Of a stretch of DNA of 64,000 bases, positions 1 to 8,420 are shown one piece after another. This stretch comes from Limnovirga soli (GTDB taxonomy: Bacteria > Bacteroidota > Bacteroidia > Chitinophagales > Chitinophagaceae): contig NZ_WHPF01000006.1 in the NCBI RefSeq assembly GCF_013106755.1, positions 62,001 through 126,000 of the forward strand, in the 5' to 3' direction. Numbering within the stretch: the first letter of the stretch is position 1; every line of letters begins with the position of its first letter. The notes below the pieces were generated by a model. The model saw nothing but the letters and a program-made list of their open reading frames with translations, did no database searches and was not told the DNA's origin. Both the position numbers and the translations under genes were made by a program.

Positions 1-1
1 G

Positions 2-670
2 CTATGCGATTATACCAAAATACCCTGCGAAATTATTACTGGATATGGCAAAACTAATATAAACCGTACAGGAACACAATTTAGAAGTAATCATAAATGG
101 AATGCTGTTTTTTTGGATAGTGCCTGGCACTTATTGGATGCCACCTGGGCCAGCGGTTATATTAATTACCGCAACGAATTTGAAAGAGCCATAAACTATA
201 ATTATTTTCTTACACAACCAGCTCAATTTGCCGAAGACCATTACCCCGAAGAACAAAAATGGATGTTGCTGGATTCTTTTGCGATAATGAAAGAGTTTAA
301 TGCTACCCCTTTTAAAACAGGCGCTTTTAATAGAAATTATATTGCCGGTTTTACCCCCGTGAACGGCATTATAGAAACCCATGTGGGAGATAGTATTGTA
401 GTTAGCCTGCAAAATAACCGCACCAAAAAACTATTATGGGCTACAGATATTGCCAATATTGATTCATCTACCATTTTTATTTTGCAATGTTGCGGGGCTG
501 GCAAACCGGTGAATACCATTCAGGGTAATACCGTGAGTTATACTTATCATGTTACAAACGCCCATATGCAATGGCTGAATATTATTTATAATGATGAATT
601 GTTAATGCGCTATCGCATTAAAATAAATGAGGGCGCTGGTACAATACAAAAGCCAAATCAATCCCCATAA
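2..670 (+). CDS. Transglutaminase-like superfamily protein, 5' truncated
   Basis: The reading frame is open from the first bases of the window, so the true start lies upstream; 222 residues are visible. The visible N-terminal part reads as a transglutaminase/protease core: a segment around NHKWNAV (His at visible residue 31) is followed by LLDATW (Asp at about residue 46), which match the His and Asp of the Cys-His-Asp triad in this superfamily. The catalytic Cys would lie before the window. The C-terminal 130 residues are not recognised and resemble the beta-rich extension of kyphoscoliosis-peptidase-like proteins. The family includes peptidases and non-catalytic scaffolds, so the substrate cannot be stated. 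A 45 bp gap separates it from the Nudix gene. Confidence 0.6.
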   Translation, partial: LCDYTKIPCEIITGYGKTNINRTGTQFRSNHKWNAVFLDSAWHLLDATWASGYINYRNEFERAINYNYFLTQPAQFAEDHYPEEQKWMLLDSFAIMKEFNATPFKTGAFNRNYIAGFTPVNGIIETHVGDSIVVSLQNNRTKKLLWATDIANIDSSTIFILQCCGAGKPVNTIQGNTVSYTYHVTNAHMQWLNIIYNDELLMRYRIKINEGAGTIQKPNQSP

Positions 671-715
671 AAGACATTGTGCATTTTGATATAGAAAAAA
701 AATTAATTTACGGGT

Positions 716-1315
716 ATGAAAGAATATCCCAACCCCTGGAAAATAATTGACCAGCATATTGCCTATAACAATAACTGGATTACCGTAACCCATTTTAATG
801 TATTAAATCCATCTGGCGGCAAAGGCATTTATGGAAAAGTGCATTTTAAAAATATTGCCATTGGTATTGTACCTATTGATGAAGATGGCAATACTTACCT
901 GGTAGGGCAATACCGTTTTCCAATTGACCAGTATAGCTGGGAAATACCCGAAGGCGGCGGCCCATTGGAAGATGATCCACTCTACTCAGCACAAAGGGAA
1001 TTACATGAAGAAACCGGCTTACAAGCCAGCAACTGGTATAAAATTCTTGACCTGCATGTGTCAAATTCAGTAAGTGATGAAGCCTGTATTGTTTATGTAG
1101 CTACCGGGCTTACACAATTGGCTGCCATGCCCGAAGAAACCGAGGATATTACCGTAAAAAAAATACCATTTGATGAGGTATATCAAATGGTACAAAGAGG
1201 TGACATAACTGATGCCATTACTGTATCAGCTATACTGCAAACCAAGATTTTATTGTGCGAGAAAAAAATAACACTAAAATCTTTTAGCCAAAGCCTTGTT
1301 GCCGAAATCCAATAA
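716..1315 (+). CDS. NUDIX hydrolase, ADP-ribose pyrophosphatase-like
   Basis: A 199-residue protein with a Nudix box at about residues 79-101: a GGGPLEDD turn followed by RELHEETGL. The REUxEExGU half that binds the divalent metal is intact. The usual Glu seven residues after the first Gly is Asp here, next to a Glu, in the GGGPLxxDP form I associate with Bacteroidota ADP-ribose/nucleoside-diphosphate-sugar hydrolases. Such enzymes cleave nucleoside diphosphates linked to another group and clear ADP-ribose. The exact substrate is inferred. Its last 42 bp overlap the end of the convergent thioredoxin gene. Confidence 0.8.
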   Translation: MKEYPNPWKIIDQHIAYNNNWITVTHFNVLNPSGGKGIYGKVHFKNIAIGIVPIDEDGNTYLVGQYRFPIDQYSWEIPEGGGPLEDDPLYSAQRELHEETGLQASNWYKILDLHVSNSVSDEACIVYVATGLTQLAAMPEETEDITVKKIPFDEVYQMVQRGDITDAITVSAILQTKILLCEKKITLKSFSQSLVAEIQ

Positions 1316-1747
1316 CTGTGCATCATCAATATAACCAACAGAAATGGCTACGGGGTTACCATCACCATCTGCAACAATAAGTGTTGGATAACCTTCTATT
1401 GCAAATTTTCTGGCTAAATCGGGGCCAACAGATTTTTCGCCGTCAACTGTAATATTAATAAAGTTCTTATTAAAAAATGCCGCTACTTTGGGGTCGGAGA
1501 AAGTATTCTTTTTTAACATTTTGCAGGGTCCGCACCAGGTAGCATAAATATCCAGAAATATTAATTTTTTTTGTGCTTTGGCTTGTTGTAAAGCCTTGTT
1601 CCAATCCTGTTCAATAAATAGAATGCCCTTTTCAGCAACAGGTTTTATTTTGGGGTGTATATCCTTTTTGGCTGCAAATGCTGCCAATGTTATAACGGCC
1701 ACAATGCTTACGGCCAGCATGGTTACAAACAGTTTATTCAATTTCAT
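1274..1747 (-). CDS. Thioredoxin-family protein, membrane-anchored or exported
   Basis: The start chosen is the ATG of MKLNKLFV; an upstream in-frame TTG would add three residues. Residues 1-27 form a hydrophobic signal or anchor segment, so the thioredoxin domain should be periplasmic. The redox motif WCGPC lies at about residue 72, and the cis-Pro loop reads GYPTLIV. The arrangement (an ATWCGPCK motif preceded by KKLIFLDIY) resembles the DsbD-gamma-like/thioredoxin_7 group that reduces or isomerises envelope disulfides. The partner protein is unknown. It is convergent with and overlaps the Nudix gene by 42 bp. Confidence 0.85.
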   Translation of the reverse strand: MKLNKLFVTMLAVSIVAVITLAAFAAKKDIHPKIKPVAEKGILFIEQDWNKALQQAKAQKKLIFLDIYATWCGPCKMLKKNTFSDPKVAAFFNKNFINITVDGEKSVGPDLARKFAIEGYPTLIVADGDGNPVAISVGYIDDAQLLDFGNKALAKRF

Positions 1748-1901
1748 AGTAATCAATTTTTACTCAGGTACGAAATAACAATCTTTCCCTTACAATAATA
1801 ACTGATTTATTAATGCTTTAACGTTTAGCATGTTAAATTTTACTGGCATGTACATTGGCGCAGGTTCAATATATTTGAGGATTAAGTTTTAATATTTATA
1901 T

Positions 1902-2984
1902 ATGAGCCATCCCATTAAAACCGCCATTGTAGGTTTTGGCGCTGCAGGTAAGTTTATGCATGCTCCTTTTATTGTTACCCAACCTCAGCATTATGAAGTA
2001 ATTGCTGTGCTTGAACGCAATCTAAGCGAATCTGCCACGCTTTTCCCCAACGCCCTTATTGTGCGCTCCATAGAAGAATTACTGCAAATACAGGAGCTGG
2101 AACTGGTAATAATTACTACGCCTAACAATACCCATGTGCCTTATACCAAAGCGGCATTGATGGCAGGCAAACATGTGGTATTGGAAAAACCATTTACTAT
2201 ACATAGCAGCGAGGCATTGGAATTAATTGAACTCTCCAAACAAACCAATAAAACATTAAGCGTATTTCATAACAGGCGCTATGTAACTGATTTCCTTACC
2301 ATCAAAGAAATGTTGGGTAAACAATTGCTAGGGCCGGTACATAGTTTCGAAGCCCATTATCACCGTTACAGGGCCGAAGCCAAGCCCAATGCCTGGCGGG
2401 AAGAAAACACCCCAGGCAGTGGTATTTTATACGATTTAGGTTCGCATCTTATCGATCAGGCATTATACCTTTTTGGTATGCCAAAACATATTATGGCAGA
2501 TATTCGCCTGCAACGGCCACATGCCAAAACCGTTGACAATTTTGAGGTACAGCTGTACTATGATTTTTTAAAAGTAACCCTTAAAAGCGGCATGCTGGTA
2601 CGCGAACCCGGCCCGCGTTATATGATCCATGGCACTATTGGTTCCTTTATAAAAAGCGGTGAGGATCCACAGGAAGCCTATCAGCGGGCAGGCAAACTGC
2701 CTACACAAGTAGAAAACTGGGGCTACGAAAACGAAGCCAATTACGGGCTGCTGCATACTGTGATCAACAATCAGCTGGTAAAAGAAATATACCCTACCCT
2801 GCGGGGCGATTATGGGTATTATTACAGCAATCTGTACAAGACACTTCGCGAAGGCATGCCTCTACGCGAAAGACCAGAACATGGCTATAATACCATCAGA
2901 ATAATAGAACTGGCTATGCAAAGCAACGAGCAAAAAGCTACCATTCCCTGCACGGATTTACTGGATATTGCGTACCCGGATTAG
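1902..2984 (+). CDS. Gfo/Idh/MocA-family NAD(P)-dependent oxidoreductase
   Basis: A 360-residue protein of the usual family length. The N-terminal Rossmann fold carries the dinucleotide loop GFGAAGKFMHAPF at about residues 11-23; the family's EKP motif is in VVLEKPFTIHSSEA at about residue 95. The C-terminal half is the GFO_IDH_MocA C domain, with GSGILYDLGSHLIDQAL typical of the substrate-binding sheet. These enzymes oxidise or reduce sugars, inositols and related polyols. The substrate cannot be read from sequence, and no sugar operon surrounds it. A repeat copy in antisense orientation begins about 30 bp after the stop. Confidence 0.88.
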   Translation: MSHPIKTAIVGFGAAGKFMHAPFIVTQPQHYEVIAVLERNLSESATLFPNALIVRSIEELLQIQELELVIITTPNNTHVPYTKAALMAGKHVVLEKPFTIHSSEALELIELSKQTNKTLSVFHNRRYVTDFLTIKEMLGKQLLGPVHSFEAHYHRYRAEAKPNAWREENTPGSGILYDLGSHLIDQALYLFGMPKHIMADIRLQRPHAKTVDNFEVQLYYDFLKVTLKSGMLVREPGPRYMIHGTIGSFIKSGEDPQEAYQRAGKLPTQVENWGYENEANYGLLHTVINNQLVKEIYPTLRGDYGYYYSNLYKTLREGMPLRERPEHGYNTIRIIELAMQSNEQKATIPCTDLLDIAYPD

Positions 2985-3014
2985 TTTGTTTTTATTGTTG
3001 TGATCATCAGCAAA

Positions 3015-3073
3015 TCATCAGGCAGCTGCACTTGCCACGCTCGGTTCAGGGTTCCTCTTTCATGGCAGCAAAT
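3015..3073 (-). repeat. Intergenic repeat copy, AACCGAGCGTGGCAAG core
   Basis: The core is at 3031-3046 on the minus strand. The left end TTTGCTGCCATGAAAGAGG lies at the high-coordinate side. It is antisense to the Gfo/Idh gene whose stop it follows. Confidence 0.8.
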
Positions 3074-3143
3074 TTTGGCTGAGGGATAAAAGGCTTATAG
3101 GTTGAATTGGCTTACAGAATATAATCAGCATAGACCATTTTCC

Positions 3144-3195
3144 ATTGCTGCCCCATTGCCCTGAACGCACAAGTGTTCTACGCATTTAAAACACC
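3144..3195 (+). repeat. Degenerate intergenic repeat copy
   Basis: The left end TTGCTGCC and GAACGCACAAGTG are recognisable, but the GCGACGC centre has decayed (TTCTACGC). It points toward the end of the minus-strand DUF1566 gene and forms an inverted pair with the copy at 3015-3073. Confidence 0.55.
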
Positions 3196-3305
3196 TGATT
3201 TTTATGCAGGGCAAATCTTTTAGCCTAACAAAAAAGTTACGAAATAAAAAGGCAATAACCACAGTATAAAATGTAGCGAATAGAATAGCCGGGCAATATG
3301 TAAAA

Positions 3306-3899
3306 CTAAAAAGCCCTGATAGCCCGAACATAATACCAACCTTGCTTACTGGAATAAGGATCCTGAGTACCCCTAATAAAATCCTGGCTCCAGGCAGTGC
3401 CATAACCCTGTCCATAGGTTTCACTTGAACTCCAATAGGCACTCCTTACAAAACCTCCAACAATTTTGCGGTGCAGAAACAAGCCATTTAATTCATCTTT
3501 TGAGGGTAAAAACCAATCAGTAAAACCACCCCTGGTTGATTCAAGGCATAAAAGCGCTGCATATTGATCGGTGTTTCCCTGTACGGCTTTAATGGTTCTT
3601 GTATTGGCAAAGCCGGTTCCAATGGCAGTAGCACTGGCACCCGTAATTATGTTACTTACATCATTGTACCCGGTAAGGCCTAAATCAATTGTATCGCTAA
3701 TAAGCCCATGGATTTTTGACTTGTTGAGCATAAATATTACACCGCCACCAAAACGTTCGCCTATAAAATGGCTGGCTAAGAATGAATTTGTATTTTGAAC
3801 AGATAAATCGTTTGAAGTTTTTAGTGGTTGGCTATCTTGTTTTGTACATGCAATACATAATAACATTACAATGGCGAGAGCTGAAGTAATCTTTTTCAT
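3306..3899 (-). CDS. DUF1566/Lcl-domain lipoprotein
   Basis: A 197-residue protein whose first 20 residues are a lipoprotein signal ending in the lipobox LLCIAC, so it should be lipid-anchored. The mature part begins with a GGGVIFML segment and runs through FTDWFLPSKDELNGLF, SAYWSSSE and the terminal WYYVRAIRAF. These are hallmarks of the DUF1566 (Lcl C-terminal) fold, a C-type-lectin-like domain of uncertain ligand. It stands alone, and its function is unknown beyond the fold. Confidence 0.8.
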   Translation of the reverse strand: MKKITSALAIVMLLCIACTKQDSQPLKTSNDLSVQNTNSFLASHFIGERFGGGVIFMLNKSKIHGLISDTIDLGLTGYNDVSNIITGASATAIGTGFANTRTIKAVQGNTDQYAALLCLESTRGGFTDWFLPSKDELNGLFLHRKIVGGFVRSAYWSSSETYGQGYGTAWSQDFIRGTQDPYSSKQGWYYVRAIRAF

Positions 3900-4007
3900 G
3901 AGGTTTGTTTAAAGATGTTAATGTGCCATCTAAAATAGGTTATTCGCACACGGTATCACACATGATACTCATCATATAAATTATGGCCATTTGTAATTTT
4001 CAAAACC

Positions 4008-4080
4008 TTGCTGCTCATTGCCCCGAATGCACAAGAGTGCGACGCAAGTAAAGCTGCATTGCCTGCTAATGCCGGGCTAA
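4008..4080 (+). repeat. Intergenic repeat copy, ACAAGAGTGCGACGCAAG core
   Basis: The core is at 4031-4048. This is a full-length copy, with left end TTGCTGCTCATTGCC and right end TGCCGGGCTAAAA finishing about 5-10 bp from the ftsK stop. It is antisense to ftsK. Confidence 0.9.
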
Positions 4081-4088
4081 AAAACACA

Positions 4089-6692
4089 CTAAAACATATC
4101 GAGGATTTCCTGCAATTCGGTATCAGATTTTACCAGCACATCTCTTGCTTTACTGCCCAGGTTTTTGCCCACAATGCCTGCTGCTTCCAGCTGATCCATT
4201 AAACGACCTGCGCGGTTATAACCCAGTTTCATTTTACGTTGTATTAATGAGGTGCTGCCAATTTGATTGGCTACAATTAGCTTAGCGGCTTCTTCAAACA
4301 ATGGGTCGCGGTCTTCGCCATCAAAATTTTTATGATCGGGTTCTTTATCGTCTTCAAATAATGGCAGATAATATTGTTCAGGCAGGCTGGCCTGATAACC
4401 GATAAACTCTACAATACGGTCTACTTCGGGGGTATCTACAAAAGCACATTGCAAACGGGTAATTTCACCATTATAACTTACCAGCATATCGCCCTTACCA
4501 ATTAACTGTTCTGCGCCACCGGCATCAAGAATGGTACGGCTATCTATTTTAGACGACACTTTAAATGCTATTCGTGCCGGAAAATTGGCCTTAATAGTAC
4601 CCGTAATAATATTTACAGATGGCCTTTGGGTGGCAATAATTAAGTGTATGCCTACCGCACGGGCCAACTGTGCAAGACGGGCAATGGGTAACTCAATTTC
4701 TTTGCCGGCGGTCATAATCAAATCGGCAAACTCATCAATTACCAATACAATAAAGGGTAAAAACTGGTGGCCCTTTTGTGGGTTTAAACGGCGTTTTACA
4801 AATTTTTCGTTGTATTCTTTAATATTACGGCAACCGGCTTCTTTTAACAGATCGTACCGGTTATCCATTTCTATACACAATGCGTTTAGGGAGTTAATTA
4901 CCTTTTTGGTATCGGTAATAATCGGCTCATCCTCGCCCGGTAACTTGGCCAGAAAATGTTTTTCAATAACCCGGTATAAACTAAGTTCCACCTTTTTAGG
5001 GTCTACAAGTACCAGCTTTAATTGTGATGGGTGTTTCTTGTATAATAGCGATACCAGCAAAGCATTAATACCAACCGATTTACCTTGCCCCGTAGCACCT
5101 GCCATTAACAGGTGAGGCATGCTGGCCAGGTCTACAATAAAATTCTCATTATCAATTTTTTTACCAATGGCAATGGGCAACGAAAATGTATTGTTTTGAA
5201 ACTTATCTGATGCCAGCAGTGTTTTCATGCTTACCACGGTTTTGCGCACATTGGGTACTTCTATACCAATGGTACCTTTACCCGGTATAGGTGCAATAAT
5301 ACGTATGCCCAATGCAGCAAGGCTTAGCGCAATATCGTCTTCCAAATTTTTAATCCGGCTAATACGTACCCCGGGAGCAGGCACAATTTCGTATAAGGTA
5401 ACCGTTGGGCCAACAGTTGCGGCTATACGTTGTATGGCAATATCATAGTTTTTTAATGTTTCTATGATCTGGTTTTTATGCGTTTCCAATTCGGCAGGGT
5501 CATGTACTATTTTCTCGCTGCCATGGGTTTCCAGTAAATCAATGGAGGGGTATTTATAATCCCGCAAATCAAGAGTAGGTTCATAATCGCCCTGCGCTTT
5601 ATAATCCTTAGCTGCTACAGGTGTTTCTGCCGGCGGAATAAATATCTCAGAGGGCACATCTTCATCCGGTTTACCGGCATTTATCTCCAACTCCATATTT
5701 ACAGGCGCCACAGGTTTTCTGGTACGTGGTTGTTGTATAAATAAAGCTGCTTTTTCGGTTAATGGCTCATCAGGCATTGAAGGTGGAGGAACTGGTGCTT
5801 CATCGGCAGGAATATCCTTTTCAGTAAGCGAAAAATCATTCATGGGGTTTACCTGCAATGGCACAGTTTTAGGCATAATCACCATTACATTTTTTCCATC
5901 ATTTTTTAGCTTATTCCCCGGGCTGTTAATATCATCATCTTCCTCTTCTTCGGGTTCTTCTCTATTATATAAAGCCATTGATGGCTCATCTTCCTCTTCC
6001 ATATCTTCCATACCCAGCCCATCCCCCGTTGCCGGTACCTGCTTTGAAGATGATGGAGATTTAAAAACAGGTAGCACTGGCATTTTAAATACCGGGTTAA
6101 AACGCCAGATAACATAGGCCAAAACTGCCAATAATAATAATGCGGCAGTGCCCACGCTTCCAATCCATTTTACCAGCCAGGCTTCCATCAATTCACCAGC
6201 CGCACCGCCAAAAGAAAAAGCGGTATGTTGAAAGAAAAAAGAAAAACTTACACTCAGCACCAGCAAACCCGTAATTAAATACCGCAGGTTACGTACAATG
6301 CTAAATATTTTTTTATCAAACAATAGGTTTGCTCCAAGCACAAAAAAGAAAGTACAAAACAAATAGCTGGCCAGGCCAAAACCATTGCGTATAAATACAT
6401 GCGCAATATAGGCACCCAATACACCCAGCAAATTGCTAACGGCATTGTTATTATCAATCTTAAAAATATCGGTAAACCTAAAAACTTTATCCTGGTCTTG
6501 TTGCCAGGTAAAACAATACGAAGTAAAGGCAATAAATAAAAATGCAGCTACCAGCAGGCTTATAGCGCCGGCAATTTTTGTTGTACGTTCGTCTTTAACA
6601 ACCTCTTTTACGGTAACTTCCACCTCCTTGTCTGCTTTTAGCTCATCCGGACTGGGAGCTGGCGGTGCCTTTGTTTTTAATTTATTGGCCAT
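4089..6692 (-). CDS. ftsK: DNA translocase FtsK/SpoIIIE
   Basis: The ATG of MANKLKTK is taken as the start (867 residues); a frame extension to 6728 is possible but lacks family support. Four to five membrane helices occupy roughly residues 45-210 and anchor the motor at the division septum. An acidic, proline-rich linker follows to about residue 380. The ATPase has Walker A GATGQGKS at about residue 535 and Walker B LVIDEFADLIM. The C-terminal gamma winged-helix domain (SLIQRKMKLGYNRAGRLMDQLE), which reads polar KOPS-like DNA sites, is intact. The linker is short compared with Escherichia coli. FtsK pumps DNA and resolves chromosome dimers at division. Confidence 0.96.
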   Translation of the reverse strand: MANKLKTKAPPAPSPDELKADKEVEVTVKEVVKDERTTKIAGAISLLVAAFLFIAFTSYCFTWQQDQDKVFRFTDIFKIDNNNAVSNLLGVLGAYIAHVFIRNGFGLASYLFCTFFFVLGANLLFDKKIFSIVRNLRYLITGLLVLSVSFSFFFQHTAFSFGGAAGELMEAWLVKWIGSVGTAALLLLAVLAYVIWRFNPVFKMPVLPVFKSPSSSKQVPATGDGLGMEDMEEEDEPSMALYNREEPEEEEDDDINSPGNKLKNDGKNVMVIMPKTVPLQVNPMNDFSLTEKDIPADEAPVPPPSMPDEPLTEKAALFIQQPRTRKPVAPVNMELEINAGKPDEDVPSEIFIPPAETPVAAKDYKAQGDYEPTLDLRDYKYPSIDLLETHGSEKIVHDPAELETHKNQIIETLKNYDIAIQRIAATVGPTVTLYEIVPAPGVRISRIKNLEDDIALSLAALGIRIIAPIPGKGTIGIEVPNVRKTVVSMKTLLASDKFQNNTFSLPIAIGKKIDNENFIVDLASMPHLLMAGATGQGKSVGINALLVSLLYKKHPSQLKLVLVDPKKVELSLYRVIEKHFLAKLPGEDEPIITDTKKVINSLNALCIEMDNRYDLLKEAGCRNIKEYNEKFVKRRLNPQKGHQFLPFIVLVIDEFADLIMTAGKEIELPIARLAQLARAVGIHLIIATQRPSVNIITGTIKANFPARIAFKVSSKIDSRTILDAGGAEQLIGKGDMLVSYNGEITRLQCAFVDTPEVDRIVEFIGYQASLPEQYYLPLFEDDKEPDHKNFDGEDRDPLFEEAAKLIVANQIGSTSLIQRKMKLGYNRAGRLMDQLEAAGIVGKNLGSKARDVLVKSDTELQEILDMF

Positions 6693-6819
6693 AGAATAAT
6701 GCACAAATATAACGGACTTGCTGCTCACAATGGTATAAAGCCCCGGCGCAAAAGCTTACTAAAGTTTTCCACTTTATACTGATAAAGTAAAAACTTTACT
6801 GATAAAACGCCTATTATCA

Positions 6820-6900
6820 GGGCGTGCCCCTTACGGGTCGGGCTATACGCTGCAAGTCCTCGCTGCGCTGCGGGCTTTCCGCTGCTATCCCTCACGCAGA
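6820..6900 (+). repeat. GC-rich dispersed repeat, second family
   Basis: This runs from GGGCGTGCCCC through GGGTCGGGCTATACGCTGC to CCCTCACGCAG. It matches 28650-28737 closely apart from an internal insertion in that copy. It is strikingly GC-rich against its AT-rich flanks. I recall similar GGGCGTGCCCC...GGGTCGGGCT repeats in other Bacteroidota genomes, but cannot confirm this here. Confidence 0.85.
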
Positions 6901-6928
6901 AAACCCCCAGTTTAACTTGCTGTCAATA

Positions 6929-6959
6929 TTGTACAAATAAAACAGCCCCTTTATCTTTG
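6929..6959 (+). promoter_or_regulatory. Bacteroidota-type promoter for the GNAT operon
   Basis: TTG at 6929-6931 is followed after 20 bp by TATCTTTG at 6952-6959, fitting the Bacteroidota -33/-7 consensus. The -7 box ends only 4 bp before the ATG at 6964, so the predicted transcript would begin at or next to the start codon (leaderless). Confidence 0.6.
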
Positions 6960-6963
6960 ACAA

Positions 6964-7488
6964 ATGATACCAATTGCCAATATTACTGTCGCAACAAATT
7001 CTGATATACCCCAAATTGTTTCTTTGGTAAATAGCGCATTCAGGGGTGATACCTCCAAAAAAGGTTGGACAACTGAGGCCGATTTATTGATAGGCCCACA
7101 ACGTACAGACGAGGCCAGCGTTTTGGAAATGTTTTTAAAACCTGATGCTGTAATATTAAAACATACCGAGCCTGATGGCAGCATTAGTGGATGCGTATAC
7201 CTGGAAAAACAAGAAAACCGAATTTACCTGGGTATGTTAACCGTTTCACCCGAAATACAGGCTAAAGGCATTGGTAAATTATTAATGGAAGCGGCAGAAA
7301 CACATGCGCAGGCAATGGGTTGCAATGCAATTATAATGACGGTTATCTCGGTAAGAACAGAACTAATTGCCTGGTATGAGCGAAAGGGCTATTATGATAC
7401 CGGCATAAAAAAGCCATTTCCGGTAAATGAATTATTTGGCAAACCAACACAAAAATTGGAGTTTATCCAGTTACAAAAAGACATTTAA
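6964..7488 (+). CDS. GNAT-family N-acetyltransferase
   Basis: A 174-residue protein matching a single GNAT domain. The acetyl-CoA loop V.PEIQAKGIGKLLMEAAE sits at about residues 90-107 and follows the strand YLGMLTVSP. The C-terminal segment AWYERKGYYDTG is the usual beta6-alpha4 region. The substrate is not predictable. It is the first gene of a tight unit: the SET gene starts 3 bp after its stop, and a promoter lies immediately upstream. Confidence 0.87.
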   Translation: MIPIANITVATNSDIPQIVSLVNSAFRGDTSKKGWTTEADLLIGPQRTDEASVLEMFLKPDAVILKHTEPDGSISGCVYLEKQENRIYLGMLTVSPEIQAKGIGKLLMEAAETHAQAMGCNAIIMTVISVRTELIAWYERKGYYDTGIKKPFPVNELFGKPTQKLEFIQLQKDI

Positions 7489-7490
7489 GA

Positions 7491-7895
7491 ATGAACCTGA
7501 AATACACCATTTATAACCAACCCAGCACCATTGATGGTACAGGTGCTTTTGCCGGAGAACGCATTACAGGTAAAAAAAAGATTGGCAACCTTGGTGGCGA
7601 AATCATTTCTTTACGTGAAGCACGACGCAGAGCCAGCTTATCAAAACGCGTAGCCATGGTAGAATTTGGAGATGGGAGGGCATTGGATGCCAGTATAAAT
7701 GCCAATGAATTACGATATGTAAATCACTCATGCCGGCCTAATACATTTATGCGGGTTTGTTATAGCAGGGTAGAATTCTATGCCTTAAGAAATATAAAAA
7801 AGGGCGAAGAACTTACCTGCAACTATGGCCCTACGCACCACGATGGAAAATTAAAATGCAACTGTGGCATGCCAGGATGCATTGGCTATCTTTAA
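7491..7895 (+). CDS. SET-domain protein (putative protein lysine methyltransferase)
   Basis: A compact 134-residue SET domain. The SAM/substrate pseudoknot motif RYVNHSCRPN lies at about residues 76-85, followed by FYALRNIKKGEELTCNYG, the second half of the knot with its catalytic Tyr. A post-SET-like CNCGMPGC cysteine cluster ends the protein and could bind zinc with the Cys of NHSC. This is a eukaryote-like methyltransferase fold, known in scattered bacteria, that usually methylates protein lysines. The target is unknown. It is co-directional with and 3 bp from the GNAT gene, so translational coupling is likely. Confidence 0.85.
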   Translation: MNLKYTIYNQPSTIDGTGAFAGERITGKKKIGNLGGEIISLREARRRASLSKRVAMVEFGDGRALDASINANELRYVNHSCRPNTFMRVCYSRVEFYALRNIKKGEELTCNYGPTHHDGKLKCNCGMPGCIGYL

Positions 7896-7906
7896 CCCAA
7901 ATTATT

Positions 7907-8362
7907 ATGATAATTGACCAACTTTTTAATGCACACTCTTATTATAACCTGCACAAAGGCATAGCAGCAGCCTTACACTATTTACAAAATATCAATTTAC
8001 CTAAAATTGCACCGGGCAAATATGCTATTGATGGTGAAAAACTATTTGCCATTGTGCAGGAGTACGACACATTGGATATGGCAAATGAAAAAATGGAATC
8101 GCATAAAAAATACATTGATGTTCAGTATATGATTGCCGGTGAAGAACTTGTAGGCCATGCCCTTCTCATCAATCAAATACCTGTTCAAGCTTATGATGAA
8201 GCTGCAGATTATATGCTATTTGGTGAAGCACCTGCATTTTTTAGTAAGTTGCAGGCAGGCATGTTTATGATCTTTTTCCCAACGGATTTACATATGCCCT
8301 GTATCAAAAATGAAATAGCTTTACCTGTAAAAAAAATTGTAATAAAAGTAGCTGTTGAATAA
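7907..8362 (+). CDS. YhcH/YjgK/YiaL-family (DUF386) protein
   Basis: The start is placed at the ATG of MIIDQLFNAH, 11 bp after the SET stop, because the longer frame would run back through that gene. The 151-residue length and the segments YDTLDMANEKMESHKKYIDV, YMIAGEE and MFMIFFPTDLHMPCI match the YhcH/YiaL cupin family. Family members are linked to sialic acid or other sugar metabolism and often bind metal through His/Glu residues. It probably belongs to the same transcript as the GNAT and SET genes. Its role here is unproven. Confidence 0.83.
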   Translation: MIIDQLFNAHSYYNLHKGIAAALHYLQNINLPKIAPGKYAIDGEKLFAIVQEYDTLDMANEKMESHKKYIDVQYMIAGEELVGHALLINQIPVQAYDEAADYMLFGEAPAFFSKLQAGMFMIFFPTDLHMPCIKNEIALPVKKIVIKVAVE

Positions 8363-8420
8363 AATTCTAGCTCAAAAACAGATTACATATTTATTCAATT
8401 ACTTAGTTCTAATCTTCCAT

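Larger units (their letters stand above)
2985..3305. other. Convergent intergenic gap holding two repeat copies
   Basis: This 321 bp lies between two convergent genes. It holds an AACCGAGCGTGGCAAG-type copy on the minus strand and a degenerate ACAAGAGTGCGACGCAAG-type copy on the plus strand. The rest is AT-rich with no convincing gene, promoter or terminator. Confidence 0.6.

Noticed and set aside
3125-3442. A 105-residue minus-strand reading frame overlapping the DUF1566 gene end
   Set aside because: It crosses two repeat copies and overlaps a gene with clear domain features. It has no recognisable motif.
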